From contig NBAY01000031.1 in assembly GCA_002794775.1 (NCBI GenBank), positions 186,001-250,000 of the forward strand: a DNA stretch of 64,000 nt, written 5' to 3'. Shown piece after piece: positions 33,406 through 45,653 of the stretch. Numbering within the stretch: position 1 is the stretch's first letter; every line of letters starts with the position of its first letter. The stretch is from Porodaedalea pini (taxonomy: Eukaryota; Basidiomycota; Agaricomycetes; Hymenochaetales; Hymenochaetaceae). The translations under genes were made by a program, and so were the position numbers. The notes beneath the pieces are model-generated. The model had not been told where the DNA came from. It was given only the letters and a program-made list of their open reading frames with translations, and searched no databases.

Positions 33406-36076
33406 ATGTCTGCCGCGGTGGAAAAACGCAATGTCAAGCAGCCACTGCTCTTCGAATGCGCATGGGAGGTAGCCAATAAAGGTCCGTGGCGCGCCCGCCC
33501 TCATCGCTCACGAACGTGCTAGTTGACAACTCGCGACACATACAGTCGGTGGTATCTATACTGTCATCAAGACGAAGGTGCCCGTCACCGTCTCCGAGTT
33601 CGGCGAACGATACTGCCTCATCGGCCCGCTGAGCTATAAGACGGCTCCCATGGAGGTCGAGGCTGAAGAGCCCGAGGACGATGCGCTGCGCAAGACAATA
33701 GATTCTATGCGTTCTCGTGGAGTCAAGATACTGTACGGACGCTGGCTCATCGAAGGTGCACCCCGCGTGCTGTTGTTCGATACAGGCAGCGCGTACCATT
33801 TCCTCGACGAGTGGAAGGGCGACCTCTGGAATTTGGCCGGTATCCCGACTCCACCAAATGACCATGAGACGAACGAGACGATTGTCTTCGGATATCTTGT
33901 TGCATGGTTCTTGGGAGAGGTAAGATCGACCTTAGATCTCTCGATTCACGCTCGCTGACGATGCACTTCAGTATGTTTCACACCAACTGACTACTGCGGT
34001 TATCGCCCACTTCCACGAGTGGCAAGCAGGCTTGGCAATCCCGCTGTGTCGGAAACGCCATATCGATGTGACTACTGTCTTCACGACCCACGCAACGCTA
34101 CTTGGTCGTTATCTGTGCGCCGGCAGCGTCGACTTCTACAACAACTTGCAGTACTTCGACGTCGACCACGAGGCGGGCAAACGCGGGATCTACCACCGCT
34201 ATTGCATCGAGCGCTCTGCCGCACACTGCGCGGACGTCTTCACGACTGTCTCGCACATCACCGCGTACGAGGCCGAGCACCTGCTCAAGCGCAAGCCGGA
34301 CGGTGTCGTCCCGAACGGGCTCAATGTCGTCAAGTTCCAGGCGATGCACGAGTTCCAGAACCTGCATGCCACGTCCAAGGCGAAGATTAACGAATTCATC
34401 CGCGGTCATTTCTATGGCCACTATGACTTCGACATCGATAACACGCTTTACATGTTCACCGCTGGCCGGTACGAGTACCGCAACAAGGGCGTCGATATGT
34501 TCATCGAGTCGCTTGCGCGTCTCAACTACCGGCTCCAAAAGTCAGGGTCGACTGTGACTGTCGTCGCATTCATTATCATGCCAGCGGCGACTCAGTCTTA
34601 CACTGTTGAAGCGCTGAAGGGCCAGGCCGTAATCAAACAACTTCGCGACACTGTTTCCGACATCCAGACCCGTATAGGAGAACGCATATTCGAACATGCT
34701 GCTCGCTACACAGGGTAAGCCATTCACCTAGTAAATTTACGAAGAGTTCTGACGTTCTTCCAGCGAATCCGGGACGGAGTTCCCGTCGATAGACAGCCTT
34801 CTTTCCGATCAGGACAAGGTGCTATTGAAGCGGCGAATCTTCGCGCTCAAGCGTAACTCGTTACCTCCCATTACTACGCACAACATGGCAGACGATGCTA
34901 CAGATCCAGTTCTGACCCAGATCCGTCGCGTCCAGCTGTTCAATAGCCACCACGATCGTGTCAAGATTATTTTCCACCCGGACTTCCTCAACTCTAACAA
35001 TCCGATTCTCGGATTGGACTACGAGGAGTTCGTCAGGGGCTGCCATCTCGGCGTCTTCCCGAGCTACTACGAGCCATGGGGATATACTCCCGCGGAATGT
35101 ACAGTGGTACGTACTTCTCTTCTCTTCTATTATATCTGAGTTCCTCATCTGAACGTTAACTTTGATCGCCCCCAGATGGGCGTTCCCTCTATCACGACGA
35201 ACCTCTCCGGTTTTGGCTCGTTCATGCAAGATCTAATCGAGGAGCCCGCAGATGAGGGCTGCTACATCGTCGACCGGCGGATGCAGTCGATCGAGGACGC
35301 GGTGAACCAGCTCACAGACTACATGTTCTCATTTTGCAACAAGACACGCAGGCAGCGCATCAACCAGCGCAACCGCGTCGAGAGGCTCTCTCCCCTGCTT
35401 GACTGGAAGAACCTCGGGATCGAATATTCGAAGGCACGCCAGCTCGCCCTCCGCCGCGCGTATCCCGATTCATTTAGCGAGGACGACGACGAGTTTGAGT
35501 TCGCGAGCATGGAGCGCCCGCCGTTCTCCACGCCAGGCAGTCCGCGCTTCAGGGCAGGCATGGCGACGCCGGGAGATATGGGCACTCTGACGGAAGAGGT
35601 AAGCTCGAAGCTTTTCGGAATGAATGAATGATAAGAAGGTTTGAGATATTGACTGATTCCGGCGCACGTTCCTTTCTTCACTTCATGTAGATGCAAGGCC
35701 TGAATACGAGTGACTATCGTGGGACAATGTGGCCCGGGAAGGAAGACGAGGATGAGGGGTACCCATTGTACGTGCCGACTTCTGTTCTTCTCTGTCTTTC
35801 TCCGTTCTCCGCATTCAGTTCCCCGCTCTCCTTCTCCCGTCATCTTTCCCCTTCGTTATCGATGAGTGAGCCGTTCTGATCTGGGACACTATTATGAATT
35901 TTTGCAGCCCGTTGGTGATGAAGGTCCGCTCGCGCGCAAGCTCAGTCCTTTCCGGCGCGAGCACGCCCGGTGGCGGCGCATACAAGAGCCTCAGCGAACG
36001 CGACCTCCAGAAGGCGGACGCAGCGCTCAGTCATGTCGGAGAGAACCACTCCGTCAAGGTGAACGGTGCTCACTGA
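33406..36076 (+). CDS. gsy1: glycogen synthase (GT3)
   Basis: Seven exons join in frame: 33406-33481, 33546-33919, 33972-34714, 34764-35106, 35176-35598, 35691-35767 and 35908-36076, giving 734 aa, close to yeast Gsy proteins. The enzyme adds glucose from UDP-glucose to glycogen chains in the cytosol. The N-terminal [12 protein letters not shown] is the nucleotide-sugar loop. The catalytic Glu pair of the GT3 family is seen as EPWGYTPAE (Glu501 and Glu509). The Arg cluster [14 protein letters not shown] (about 569-582) matches the glucose-6-phosphate switch. The C-terminal tail is rich in Ser, Thr and Pro (for example [12 protein letters not shown]), as expected for inhibitory phosphorylation sites. 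All catalytic parts are intact and the gene looks functional. Confidence 0.96.
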
Positions 36077-36729
36077 ACGCCGAGCAGGTGATATTTAGAG
36101 ATCGAGGATGGCTTTAGGTGTTTCGCGTTGAGAGTTATCGATGTGAAAGAGTCCGTCATTCCCTTATCTCTCGTTCCGTGCAAGAAAGTATGCCGTCCTG
36201 TTTCCATCACGTTTTATCTCCTGTTTGTCGCTTCCGGCTATGCCCGACGTAAGGTCTGTTGTCTCTTCTAATTTATCTTGTTCAACCTGCGCATACCTCC
36301 CCTTCCTACTTCTACTGCCTAGAAGGACATCCCTTGCATCTTCCTATCTTCCTTTCCTTCTTCCTTTCTTTTTACGATCTTTTCCCGCCGTGCATCACCT
36401 TTTCCTACTTACTATCCTTCACCTTTCATCCTTTATGCCTGTTTTCAAGCTTCTGCTCCGTTCCTTTGTCGATTGCGCGCTGCTGTAATCATGCTTCATG
36501 AACTAGGACATGCGAAATAAATGGAAATGATTTTCTTGTTTGTTTGGGCCGGTATTACCGATGCAGTTGCTGGTTGTTTGGTCGTGTGATGTGATGGTCT
36601 GCTTTCAGTTCCTGGTTCGATTACATACTGGCCGGAAGTCCCACAAATTACAGTATAGTACTAATAGCAAGAAATTTATAGAGAAACCCCCCGTATCGTA
36701 CCGTTACAATTTCTATTAGTACTCATTCC
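36077..36729. other. 3' region between convergent genes
   Basis: Holds the 3'UTR of glycogen synthase, with very CT-rich sequence at 36240-36480, and the 3' end region of the F-box gene. No gene is seen. Confidence 0.5.
36516..36521 (+). terminator. polyadenylation signal of glycogen synthase
   Basis: AATAAA about 440 nt after the stop codon, followed by T/G-rich sequence. Confidence 0.5.
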
Positions 36730-39375
36730 TCACCTGCTCGCGATATAGCTCGTCTTCTCTGCCTCATCCCTCGCAGCCTCCGCCTCATTCCTATCTCTCT
36801 CCGCCTCATTCCTTGCCCGCTCCGCTCGCGATCTCGCAGCATTCGCTCTCTCGACGCTGTTCCGAGCCTTTTCGAGTGCGTACCGCGCTGTCTCCACCAT
36901 CGCGCGCTCATACTCCTCGCTGGCCCGTGCGCCTTCGGCCTCGACTATCAGCCTTGCTGCGTCCGCCTTCACTGCCGTTAGTTCACTCGTTAACTTCTCG
37001 AGCTCGGATTCCAGCTCTCGGCGCGAGTGAAAGATTGTTTTCAGCTTGTTCTGAAGAACCTCCATCTCCTCATGCGCCTTCTTCCCTTTGATGAGTACAC
37101 CATCTGCGACGGCCTTTGCGATTGACGCGTCTTCCTTCGACGAAGCCAACTCGGCCTTCAACTCGTCGAGTTCGGCCTCAAGCATGCGGCGCTCAGCACA
37201 TTCAACCTGGAGAGCCGAAATCTCATCCTTGAGCAAGACGATCTCGTCCCGGAGCTTCGCAGTCGCGGTTGCCGCTAGATCGCGACCGAGCACCCACGCC
37301 TCGCTCTGCGCTTTTTCGGCCTCGCGCCTGGCGTTGGTCGCGTCGGCCCGAGCGTGCTCTGCCTCTGCTATCGCGGTCGCTAGTTCCTTCCTCGCAGACT
37401 CCAACTCCACCCTCATCGCTGCTGTCTCCGATTCGTCCTTCGAAGGGTACATAAGCAACCCATCCTCCGGCAACATCTCAAAATCCTCATTGCTGTTATT
37501 CGCCCGCGCCATTACAGTTGCGGCTGCACCGTTCGGTCCGAGTGCCAGAAAACTATCTTCCGACGACAAGAGATCGATAACAGGAGGCACCAGCGTCGTA
37601 CCGATCGCTTCCCTATGAGCACGGTTCGCTTCCAGTCTCGCAGCTGATTCACCTTCCTTCGCCTTCTCTGGCTCGTTCTTCAAAGTGGATATCTGCTCGA
37701 CCATGGCCGCTCCTTTGTTTCTGGACCAATCTCCTTGGTCGTCGTGAGTAGCCTCATCGCGAAGGGTTGCGCGCTGGGTACGAAGGAGCTGTAGGATGCT
37801 TTCCTGGAAAAAAAGGATAGGAAGTTCAAACCCTTGGATGAGACAAGTAGCTGGCAGTACAGTGCTCAAGAAGATGACAGCAGACACAGGATCGACGATC
37901 TTAGTGTATCCGAGATGAAGTTCTCGTAGGTTGCGAAAGACCGGAGCCTTGGAATGAGTCGTCGCAATGGAGTCAATAACAGAAAGAGTCAGTCGTTGAA
38001 GTTGAGGACAATGTTCAGAGAGCACAGCCACGACGCCCAAAGTCAATGGCGTCTTTGATTTCGACGTCCGAGTGTCGAAAAGGAGTAATTCTTTCAGATT
38101 CTTGCATTGTTTGAAGATATCTGCGAGCTGGGAGTCCTGTATGTTTATCGCTGCGAAGTGCCCGAGCGTGAGCTCTTCAAGGAACGTCAGTTGCGCTACG
38201 CTTTGTAGGCCATCGATCGATAAGGTCGGCTTCTTCGAGTTATTCCCCGCATCGCGGATGTAAAGCTTTCGCAGCTGAGAGCAGTTCCGCGAGACAATCT
38301 GCATGAGAATGGTGAACCTGTCATCCGCGATGCTATCAGCGCAAGTGAACCGTGCGTCGAGGATTTGAAGTTTCTGGAATGATCCGGGAGAGCCGAAGAG
38401 GAAGGCCAGCTCGTCTATATTGCCTTCGCAGAAGTATACCTCCAAAGACGGGAATGCTGCCTGGAATGCGAGGTCACATAAGCCCTTTCGCAATATCTCC
38501 TGGCCCGGAGTGCAGTGTTTGTTGGTCCATGGTTCCTTCTGTTGCGTGCGGATGTAGCGGAGATGAGAAAGGAATGCCAGACTTTCGAGAGCCTTCGGTG
38601 AGAGTGTATAACGATTCACCTGCAGGTCGACAAGGTTCACAAGCGTTGAGAGAAATGACGGAAGGCCTATGTTGTATACCGAGGGGTTTCTAAGTGCAGC
38701 ACTATCTAGGGTAAGGACGAGTTTGCTGAGTTGCTGAGCGCGAGTGCCCAAAACTGGGAACGACACGGATGATGAACCGTAATGAAGGCAGAGTCGCAGG
38801 GCCTTCACATTCTTGCCGAAGAATGATCTACATTGATTCATCCAGGGAGCAGGCGTATCAATAAGAAACAGGCTGTGGAGGTTAGGAAATGGCGCATTCG
38901 CGAGCTGATTGAGATGATCCATGACGAGCAAGAATTTATAGTCGTCAAGTTCATAATCGCGAGCATCCGACGGCATAGCTCCGGTGATTATTGAGTTGAA
39001 CTCTAGCTTTCGAACGCGTTCAGCATAGGACAGAAACCTTTTGAAGTGTTTCTCCTTTGGGACGCGGGTGAAGGTCTGTCAACGTGGGTTATACCTGGTT
39101 CATTCTCGACTGTTGAACACACTCACGACCATACGTCCCGGTGTTGCCCTGGACGAGCTGCTTTCGCGTTCGTTGGTATTTTTTATAGCTTTAAAGGCAG
39201 AAAGAAGACGAAGAAGTGGCTTGAGATTGGACAGATGCGCCCAGACATTGTTGAGAGCAGGTTCTTTCCAGGTGGAGCAGACGCGAGCGCATCGTGCATT
39301 GTCCGCTCGCGAAAGCAGAGAAAAGACCCGATTCTGGGTCTCAGGATGACGAGAGAAAACGCCGTTGATGTGCAT
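36730..39375 (-). CDS. F-box/LRR protein with long coiled-coil tail
   Basis: On the minus strand, exons 39375-39127 and 39075-36730 join in frame over a 51-nt intron (GTGAGT donor), giving 864 aa. I take the internal ATG at 39375 (MHINGVF) as the start because it matches the usual beginning of such proteins; an upstream ATG at 39453 is possible. Residues 1-55 form an F-box-like helix set (RVFSLLSRADNARCARVCST), which in this family binds Skp1 in SCF ubiquitin ligases. A leucine-rich repeat region follows (about 120-480; for example LTFLEELTLGHF, CKNLKELLLFDT). From about 510 to the end the chain is rich in Ala, Glu, Arg and Lys with a clear heptad look (RAERARNEAERDRNEAE). Basidiomycetes carry many F-box/LRR genes, but the long coiled-coil tail is unusual. 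The target is unknown. Confidence 0.82.
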
Positions 39376-39519
39376 TAGATTTGACGCTTGTCGCTCCGTT
39401 AACCAGATCTTATTTTTTATACATTTGACGAAGGCCACTTTCGACACAGCCACTTTTAGTCAGCACTCCAAAAGGTAAATCCGCCGCTTCAGGCAGTCCT
39501 GCAAATCACAAAAAAAACC

Positions 39520-39617
39520 CTCAAAGCGGCGACTCACAGATCACTCAAAGCGGCAACTTACAAATCACTCAAAGCGGTAACCCCAAAAAACCCTCAAAGC
39601 GGCAGCATGCAAATCAT
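39520..39617. repeat. 24-25 bp tandem repeat, four units
   Basis: Units start at 39520, 39544, 39568 and 39593, each beginning CTCAAAGCGGYRRC. They lie at the left edge of the AT-rich element block. Confidence 0.8.
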
Positions 39618-40920
39618 ATCCACATACACTTTCAGCTCAAACAATTCATTTCTCACTTGAACAAAATCGGAAAAATCATTAAAAAATTGGATTTAATTAG
39701 TAAATAAATATGCTATCTTCCCCATGAATTTTGGTGTATAAATTTCCACATCCCATCAACAAATCTGAGCTTTCTTGATCATGCATAAATAGTTTGCCTA
39801 CTTTGCTATCAATAAAAAAATAGCCTTTCCCCCTCCTTTTGCATTCTCTCAACTAACTTCAGTGCTCATCTGACTGATTCAACAGACTATAGTGTGTGTA
39901 TCCTCTTATACCTTCTACCTTTATTTCTATTTATCAGCTTATCAAGGACAACAATGCTCCTTCTGCCTCTTATATGTGTTCTCATCAGTCTTCCAATTCA
40001 TGATGAAGCATACAATCAGAAAGCAGTGCTTACAGCTTTCTTTCAATGCAATGCAAGGCATCCTAATATGATACTAATATTATATGAGGAATTTCCTTTC
40101 ATTTTAAATGGAGATATAGAAAGTAGGTATCATGCAATAGACCTACACAAGATACAGGACCAGGACAGATGTACTATATCTCACCAGTCAAAGGAGACTG
40201 AGTGTCCAGGAACAACAATGATCCCTACTATAGCAGATAGCATTGATCCAAAGGGGAAAAAATACAGAAAGAGCAGTGACCATGTACTGTTTGCAAGAGT
40301 GTGCAATCTACTAACATAGATCCCTGTTGCACATATAAAATAGCACAGGACCTTTATGTAGTATTAGGACTCACTCCAATAGATGTCCTGAGGAAAAATA
40401 AAGTCATACATAAAGCTGAGGACATGGAAGCATAACTGGCAGCCAGACTGAAGATTGCAGTGAAGCACAATGTAAGGTTGAAAGCAGTACTCTGACTGAG
40501 TAAGTCAGAGCCTCCAGGGAAAAGGTCAGCAAGGGAAATATTTATTTAAGCATTGCATTCCTATGTGACCCCTATCCTATAGTACTGAGCATCATTCTGG
40601 CAAACATTGAGGAAGAAAGATATTCAATATGGCTATCTGGAACTGTAGAAGCTGCAAGTTAAGCAGGAATGTGCAGGAACAAAAGAAAGGATTGTACATA
40701 TTGATATTAAACTTACTACACATGTCTTTACACATGGGCAACTGCATGTTACCTTATTATAATGTACAAGTGCAGCAAATGTCACAGATCTCTTTCCAGA
40801 AGGAAATACAGGAGATAATGTGACAACCAATATTGTACTTAGTGAGGCTTTAGTGTAATTAGAATTTCATAATAAAATTCAAGTTTCTTCCAGACAGACT
40901 AAGATAATATATTGTCTATA

Positions 40921-41129
40921 GAACTCAGATAAAGCCAGAATAGATATGAGCATGGTGTTTAAAAACTAAGTCCTGGCAAAGCCAGGATGGATCTAAGCAT
41001 TGCATTTAAAAAACAAGTCCTGGCAAAGCCAGGATGGATCTAAGCATTGCATTTAAAAAGAACAAGTCCTGGCAAAGCTGGGATGGATCTAAGCACTGTG
41101 TTTGAAGTGAAGTCCCGGCAAAGCCGGGA
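40921..41129 (+). repeat. minisatellite of hairpin-bearing 46-49 bp units
   Basis: Palindromes TCCTGGCAAAGCCAGGA occur at 40971, 41018 and 41067 (the last slightly changed), each followed by TGGATCTAAGCAYTG. The terminal hairpin core TCCCGGCAAAGCCGGGA at 41113 is the last member of the series. A decayed unit lies at 40921. Confidence 0.8.
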
Positions 41130-41635
41130 CTTCAGCTGGTCCTTATTATTAAACGCAACCCCCTACTTTTGACACAGCCACATGCTGACTAAATTCGGAC
41201 TTTCAATGTTTTTGATGCTTCTTTTTTCCTTCTTCAGTCATCACCCACATGCTCCTGCTCCGGCCAGCTCCGAAATTTTTGATGGCTCAAAGTGGCAACA
41301 TTGCAGATCATCACATGATGTCTGCACATGGGCACACTGAAAGGAAATTTTCGCACATTCGGAAACGTCGATCAAGGCAGATCATCGTTGATCATACACG
41401 TAATTACGTGGTCACCTGATCTTGACGGATACTTGCCCAGGCAAAAATCTGTCAGTCACAGTCATGCTACACCATCACACCTTGTGACATGGCACATAAA
41501 CGTCAAGAAAGCAAAGGACAACCAATGGAGGTTGATCCCCAATGCACCAAGTGCATGCTACTACAGAATGTAGCACAGAAGGTCCCAGAACTCCTGAAGA
41601 CAATAGGATTAATGGACCAGGACGTCACATTATGA

Positions 41636-42136
41636 GCACACAAGTGGGAAGGCCAATCCCCATACTTTGAAACAGGACAGGCAATCTACTATCAAGATGC
41701 CAAGACATATAAAGTCCACATCAGTAAAGAAGAACGTGGCATGGAGAACTACAAATGGGATACAGTCATCCAATACAATAAGGAGCCACATGAAGAATGC
41801 AGGAACTGCAAGATGATGATACAAATACCTACCCCGAGTCCAGTACAAGGGAATGATGTACCAATACACATAACGACAGCACTCAAGCACTGTTGGGCAT
41901 ACCTCAGGGACATAAAGCATCAAGGCACAATTACGCTATACGAATTTGAGCACGTATCAGGAAGACGAACATTCAAGATCACTCTAGCCTTAGGAGTACA
42001 TGACCCACCATTCACAATGGAGACATGTCTCAGCGGAGCAGCCCTATCACCGAGTGGACCTGACACTGAATGGCGAGCCAAGAATAAACCATGGGTCCAC
42101 ATGGTTATCCCCAATGGATTTGAATGGGAAGAATGA
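41636..42136 (+). pseudogene. open frame of a probable retroelement remnant
   Basis: Open from just after a TGA at 41633-41635 to the TGA at 42134-42136. The first ATG is at 41741 (MENYKWDTVIQYNKEP). I do not recognise the protein. A segment with C-x2-C (EECRNCKMM) is present. It lies just before LTR-like DNA on the same strand, so it may belong to that element. Sequence before the TGA seems to continue it (ELLKTIGLMDQDVTL), which suggests decay. Confidence 0.4.
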
Positions 42137-42269
42137 CCACCTGAGCACAGCAATGCAACCCGATAGGCTATGCAGTGCCACAACTGAGGAAGACACTTCG
42201 AGAAGCAGGGAAGTAAAGCCCCGATATAGAAGCACACGGGAGAAGCAGGAAGTTAATTAAACCGAAGCA

Positions 42270-43085
42270 TGTGGAGAACGTGGGAGCCCAACTACCAAAT
42301 CGGTGATGTACTCACCCGAGCGCGCGGGTCATGACATCACGTGACTCACACCCGCAGTCCAAATTGCAGAAAGCAAGAAAACCATTGGATGGAGTACATG
42401 TGCATACATCCCCACCGCAGCAGCCAAGTGCTGCGGCCACCTGAAACATAGGAAGGAGATGGAAGGGCATCTGGTTGGACAGAACGTAAAGAAATTAGAA
42501 ATTCAGTAGGCTATATAAGGCCGAGTAGCTAGCACCCCAGATCCCCATTCTCTATCGCTTTAGCTTTATTTTCAAGGTTTTCAGAAGGTTACAGAACACT
42601 GCTACTTCTTACCCCTACCTCTACATCTATAACTACCACTGTGTAATATCCTCCTTGGTTGAATAACGAGTCCACCCTATACTGGGTTGAGGATTTGTCC
42701 CAAGTTGAATAAGGATTGACTTTGATTGAGTAGACCCTCGGCTACGCCACGCTTAGAAGGTTCCTCTCATTGTCCACAGAACCAAGTCTGGTTGAGTGCA
42801 TCTCGGCTACGCCAAGCCTTGCAGTTTGCCTCCTAGACAACATCGCAGCATAACCGAACGTCTCTCGACCCTCTAGGGCATTACCTCCCCTATCTGCTGT
42901 AACTAAGTGCTTTCAATACCAACCTCAGGTTCCACCTGATAAGGGCAGCGAAGGAGAAGCTGGTTACGGGATCGGTCGAAGATAAGTAAAGTCGTCTCGG
43001 TAACACACCACTCAGAGGACCATACAGTCCGGAAGGCAACACCTTCGTGGTTAAAGAATTGGAATATTTGCCCGACCCTAACACA
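42270..43085 (+). repeat. LTR-like segment
   Basis: Ends TGTGG and CTAACACA, a TATATAA box at 42513-42518, a CT-rich start region after it and repeated GGTTGA/CTCGGCTACGCC words. These fit a long terminal repeat of about 0.8 kb. No target duplication was found, so the limits are uncertain. Confidence 0.45.
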
Positions 43086-43119
43086 CACATCCGTGAGCAG
43101 ACCGCTCTGTAGGCTCAAT

Positions 43120-44188
43120 CAACTCATTTCCTCTATGAAAAAAATTGTAAAAAATATGAAATAATTTAATTAAATCATGCTCTTCTCCCAAAATTTTGAT
43201 GGCTAAAAGTGGTAACTCCAAAGCAGTAGCATGTAAATCATCTACAATCAATTTTATACTCTGAGCTCAAACAACTCATTCCTCACATGAAAAAGTTAGG
43301 GAAAATGCTGAAAAAAATAAGTCAATTAGAAAAATATTCTTCTATCTTCTCCATGTGTATTATAAAATAAATTTCAGTAGAAAATCAACCAATTAGAGCC
43401 CATTGAAAATTACTCTCAGAATATGTAAATCATTGGCCTGACTCATGCCAGACTATACATAGCACAACTCAGTATAAGTGCATATAAGCTTTGGATGAGT
43501 TGGGCAGTAAAGAGAATGTGAAAAGGGCATGAACTGAACATAATGTGTCAGACTCCAAAGGTCTGGAGACTGCCACTGAGTCTCAGACTTAGACTCCTCA
43601 TAGTTGTGATACAGCTACATAGTTGTGTTTCAGAGTTTGTGTCTTGGAATGTCAGACACTCAATACATCAGAGTCAAGTCATGATGTATAGGAAGTCAGC
43701 AACATGTTAGAAGTAGTGAGAATACTCTAGCAGGCCTACACCTATAGCCTTTTATGAATATAATATAAGGTGTCCTAACATACTATCTATATTGTATAAA
43801 GAATATCCTTTTTATTTTAAATGAAGACATGAGAAGCAGGCATTATGCACTATGTCTCTCCATTGAAGGAGACCTATACTATCTTCAAGTTCTCAACAAC
43901 TAATTTTATACTTAGTGAGGTTTTGTTGTAAATAGAATGTCATACAATAAAAATTCAGATTGCTTTCAAGGATGTGTATGTGAGATATATCATGTGTACT
44001 AAGATGAAGCATTGTTCTAAGAGCTTAGACTGATGGCCAGCAAGGAACTTTGAATAGGTATAGCTTTTAGAGTGAGAAATTGCATTAATTAAATCTGAAG
44101 AACCAAAAAAACTCAGATTAAGCAATGCCTAAAAACTCGGATTGATGGCCAGCGGAGTTCCCGGCTTCGCCGGGAACTCCAGGGCTGG
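43120..44188 (+). mobile_element. Helitron-like non-autonomous element, copy 2
   Basis: A shorter relative of 39520-41139. It ends in hairpin GGAGTTCCCGGC, loop TTC, complement (44154-44180), then AGGG, CTGG (44185-44188) and T. It lacks the minisatellite of copy 1 and most of the segment matching 40130-40820. No coding sequence. Confidence 0.55.
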
Positions 44189-44509
44189 TGCTAGTATAAG
44201 TATAACGCCAGTGGCAAGTAACTACAAAGACAGTATTTTATCACGTGACCGTCTAGGAAAAGTTTACATAAACGTTTCTTTTTCGGGAGGTTTGATCTGC
44301 GTTGAATTCTTCAATCAACGCATTCACTCCCAAACGCTGTCCGTAAATCATTCTAGAAGAACTGCGGGAGAACTGGTTGGCATATCCTCGCGCGTACATG
44401 GGTCTAATCAGAGTATAGAAATTAGCAGATGATAACGAACAAACAGAAGGTACAAATGCGGGTAGTGGGCGAGCGGCGAAACATGAAAAGGGTAGCATCT
44501 GAGAATGAA

Positions 44510-45595
44510 TCAAGCAAAGTATGCCGTTGCAAATGCGGTGATTATCGAGGATACCAGATTCACCTGGAATCCAATCTTCGGCGTCAAAATGTTTCGAAAG
44601 TGAAATTCATACTCACCTGGTTGTTTGTGAGCAGGTCGAGTCCGCTGACGATTTTAATTTCGCCCGATGATGTGGGGACAATGGTCTCGTCCTGTTGGAT
44701 ACGCTTTGTAGAGTTTGAGTAACGTGTGCGCTGTATCGTTGCGCCCATAAGGGAGTCGATCTATATCTAATTAGGTCTAGCTCGACTATCTATGATCATC
44801 GAAACTCACCAAAGATCCGAACAATCCAGCAACTGAGCCGACAAGGGCGAGTTCTGAGAATAGAGATGACTGTGAATCTCTGCATGCAGAGCTCTCGAGG
44901 GCGAGAGAAATTGCCATGGTCAAGCCCATGATGGCTCCGCCAGAGACGGATGCGGCTGTGCCAAGCGCGGAAACGCCACCATTCGTGCCTGGTGGAACAC
45001 GCGCGAACGTGGTGATGAGTATTGGCGGAGATTTAGCAAGGATGCCGAGCTCTGAAGCAAGGGTGTCGCCGAGACAGCAGGAAAAATGCCTGGTAGTGGA
45101 ATAAGAACGTGATTAAACCCAAGACTGAAGATAGACTCACCCAAGCGAGATGAGCAGCAGGAATCGACTCCATCCGTGTCCATGAGAGGCAGATATTGGA
45201 CACCAGGCATCAGAAAAATATGACTCTCCTTGAGAGACTAGCCGCTGAGGAAGAAATTGCGCGACATGGGAGCCGGGAACGAAAAGAGCAGTCCAAAGAA
45301 CAGTCGCAAAGAAGGCGGAGAAGGAGTTACAGAGAACCTGTTGGGCTGTACGATATCCTGCCTCCTGATGTCCCTCCTCCAGCATCTCCTTGGTACGCTT
45401 CCCTACTTTAGTGGCCCGAGAGCCGACGAGGTAGAAGACGATGAGCGAGACGCCGAAAGCGCGCACAGGTGCGGACATCATCAGGAACCCGACAACGAAG
45501 GCGACCAGCGCGCCTGATGGTGAGAGCGACTTTTTCCGAAGACCATGAGCAGCGAGACCGATAGCGAGCAAAAGAGGGACGAAGGGAAAGTCCAT
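44510..45595 (-). CDS. TMEM19/DUF92-family membrane protein
   Basis: On the minus strand, exons 45595-45141, 45089-44810, 44760-44617 and 44563-44510 join in frame (introns 49-53 nt), giving 310 aa. Family motifs are clear: [14 protein letters not shown] near the start, then [48 protein letters not shown], and [16 protein letters not shown] near the end. The protein has about six hydrophobic helices and is an integral membrane protein. Human TMEM19 has a similar length; bacterial DUF92 proteins and plant VTE6 (phytyl-phosphate kinase) are relatives, so a lipid or isoprenoid kinase role is possible but unproven in fungi. It is divergent to the RNase H relic at 45654, with only 58 bp between them. 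Confidence 0.9.
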
Positions 45596-45653
45596 GGTGT
45601 CAACTGACGAAGACTAGTACTGTCAGTGACAGTGTAGAGTCGAAGGCAAGGCG

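Larger units (their letters stand above)
39520..41139 (+). mobile_element. Helitron-like non-autonomous element, copy 1
   Basis: AT-rich DNA without a supportable protein gene. It is homologous over much of its length to 43120-44188, for example around 40060-40140 and 40840-40900. It ends in a GC-rich hairpin (GAAGTCCCGGC, loop AAA, complement; 41109-41133), then AG and CTGG followed by T, matching the hairpin plus CTRR-T end of Helitrons. The 5' TC end could not be fixed. A short frame at 39894-40319 starts with a hydrophobic stretch but lies within the repeat and shows no family motif. Confidence 0.55.

Noticed and set aside
34098..34538. 146-codon minus-strand frame opposite glycogen synthase
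   Set aside because: Shadow of a strongly coding exon; no motif.
39894..40319. 141-codon frame with a hydrophobic start inside the AT-rich element
   Set aside because: It looks like a signal peptide at first, but the segment is repeated non-coding DNA, the second copy does not preserve the frame, and no family motif is seen.
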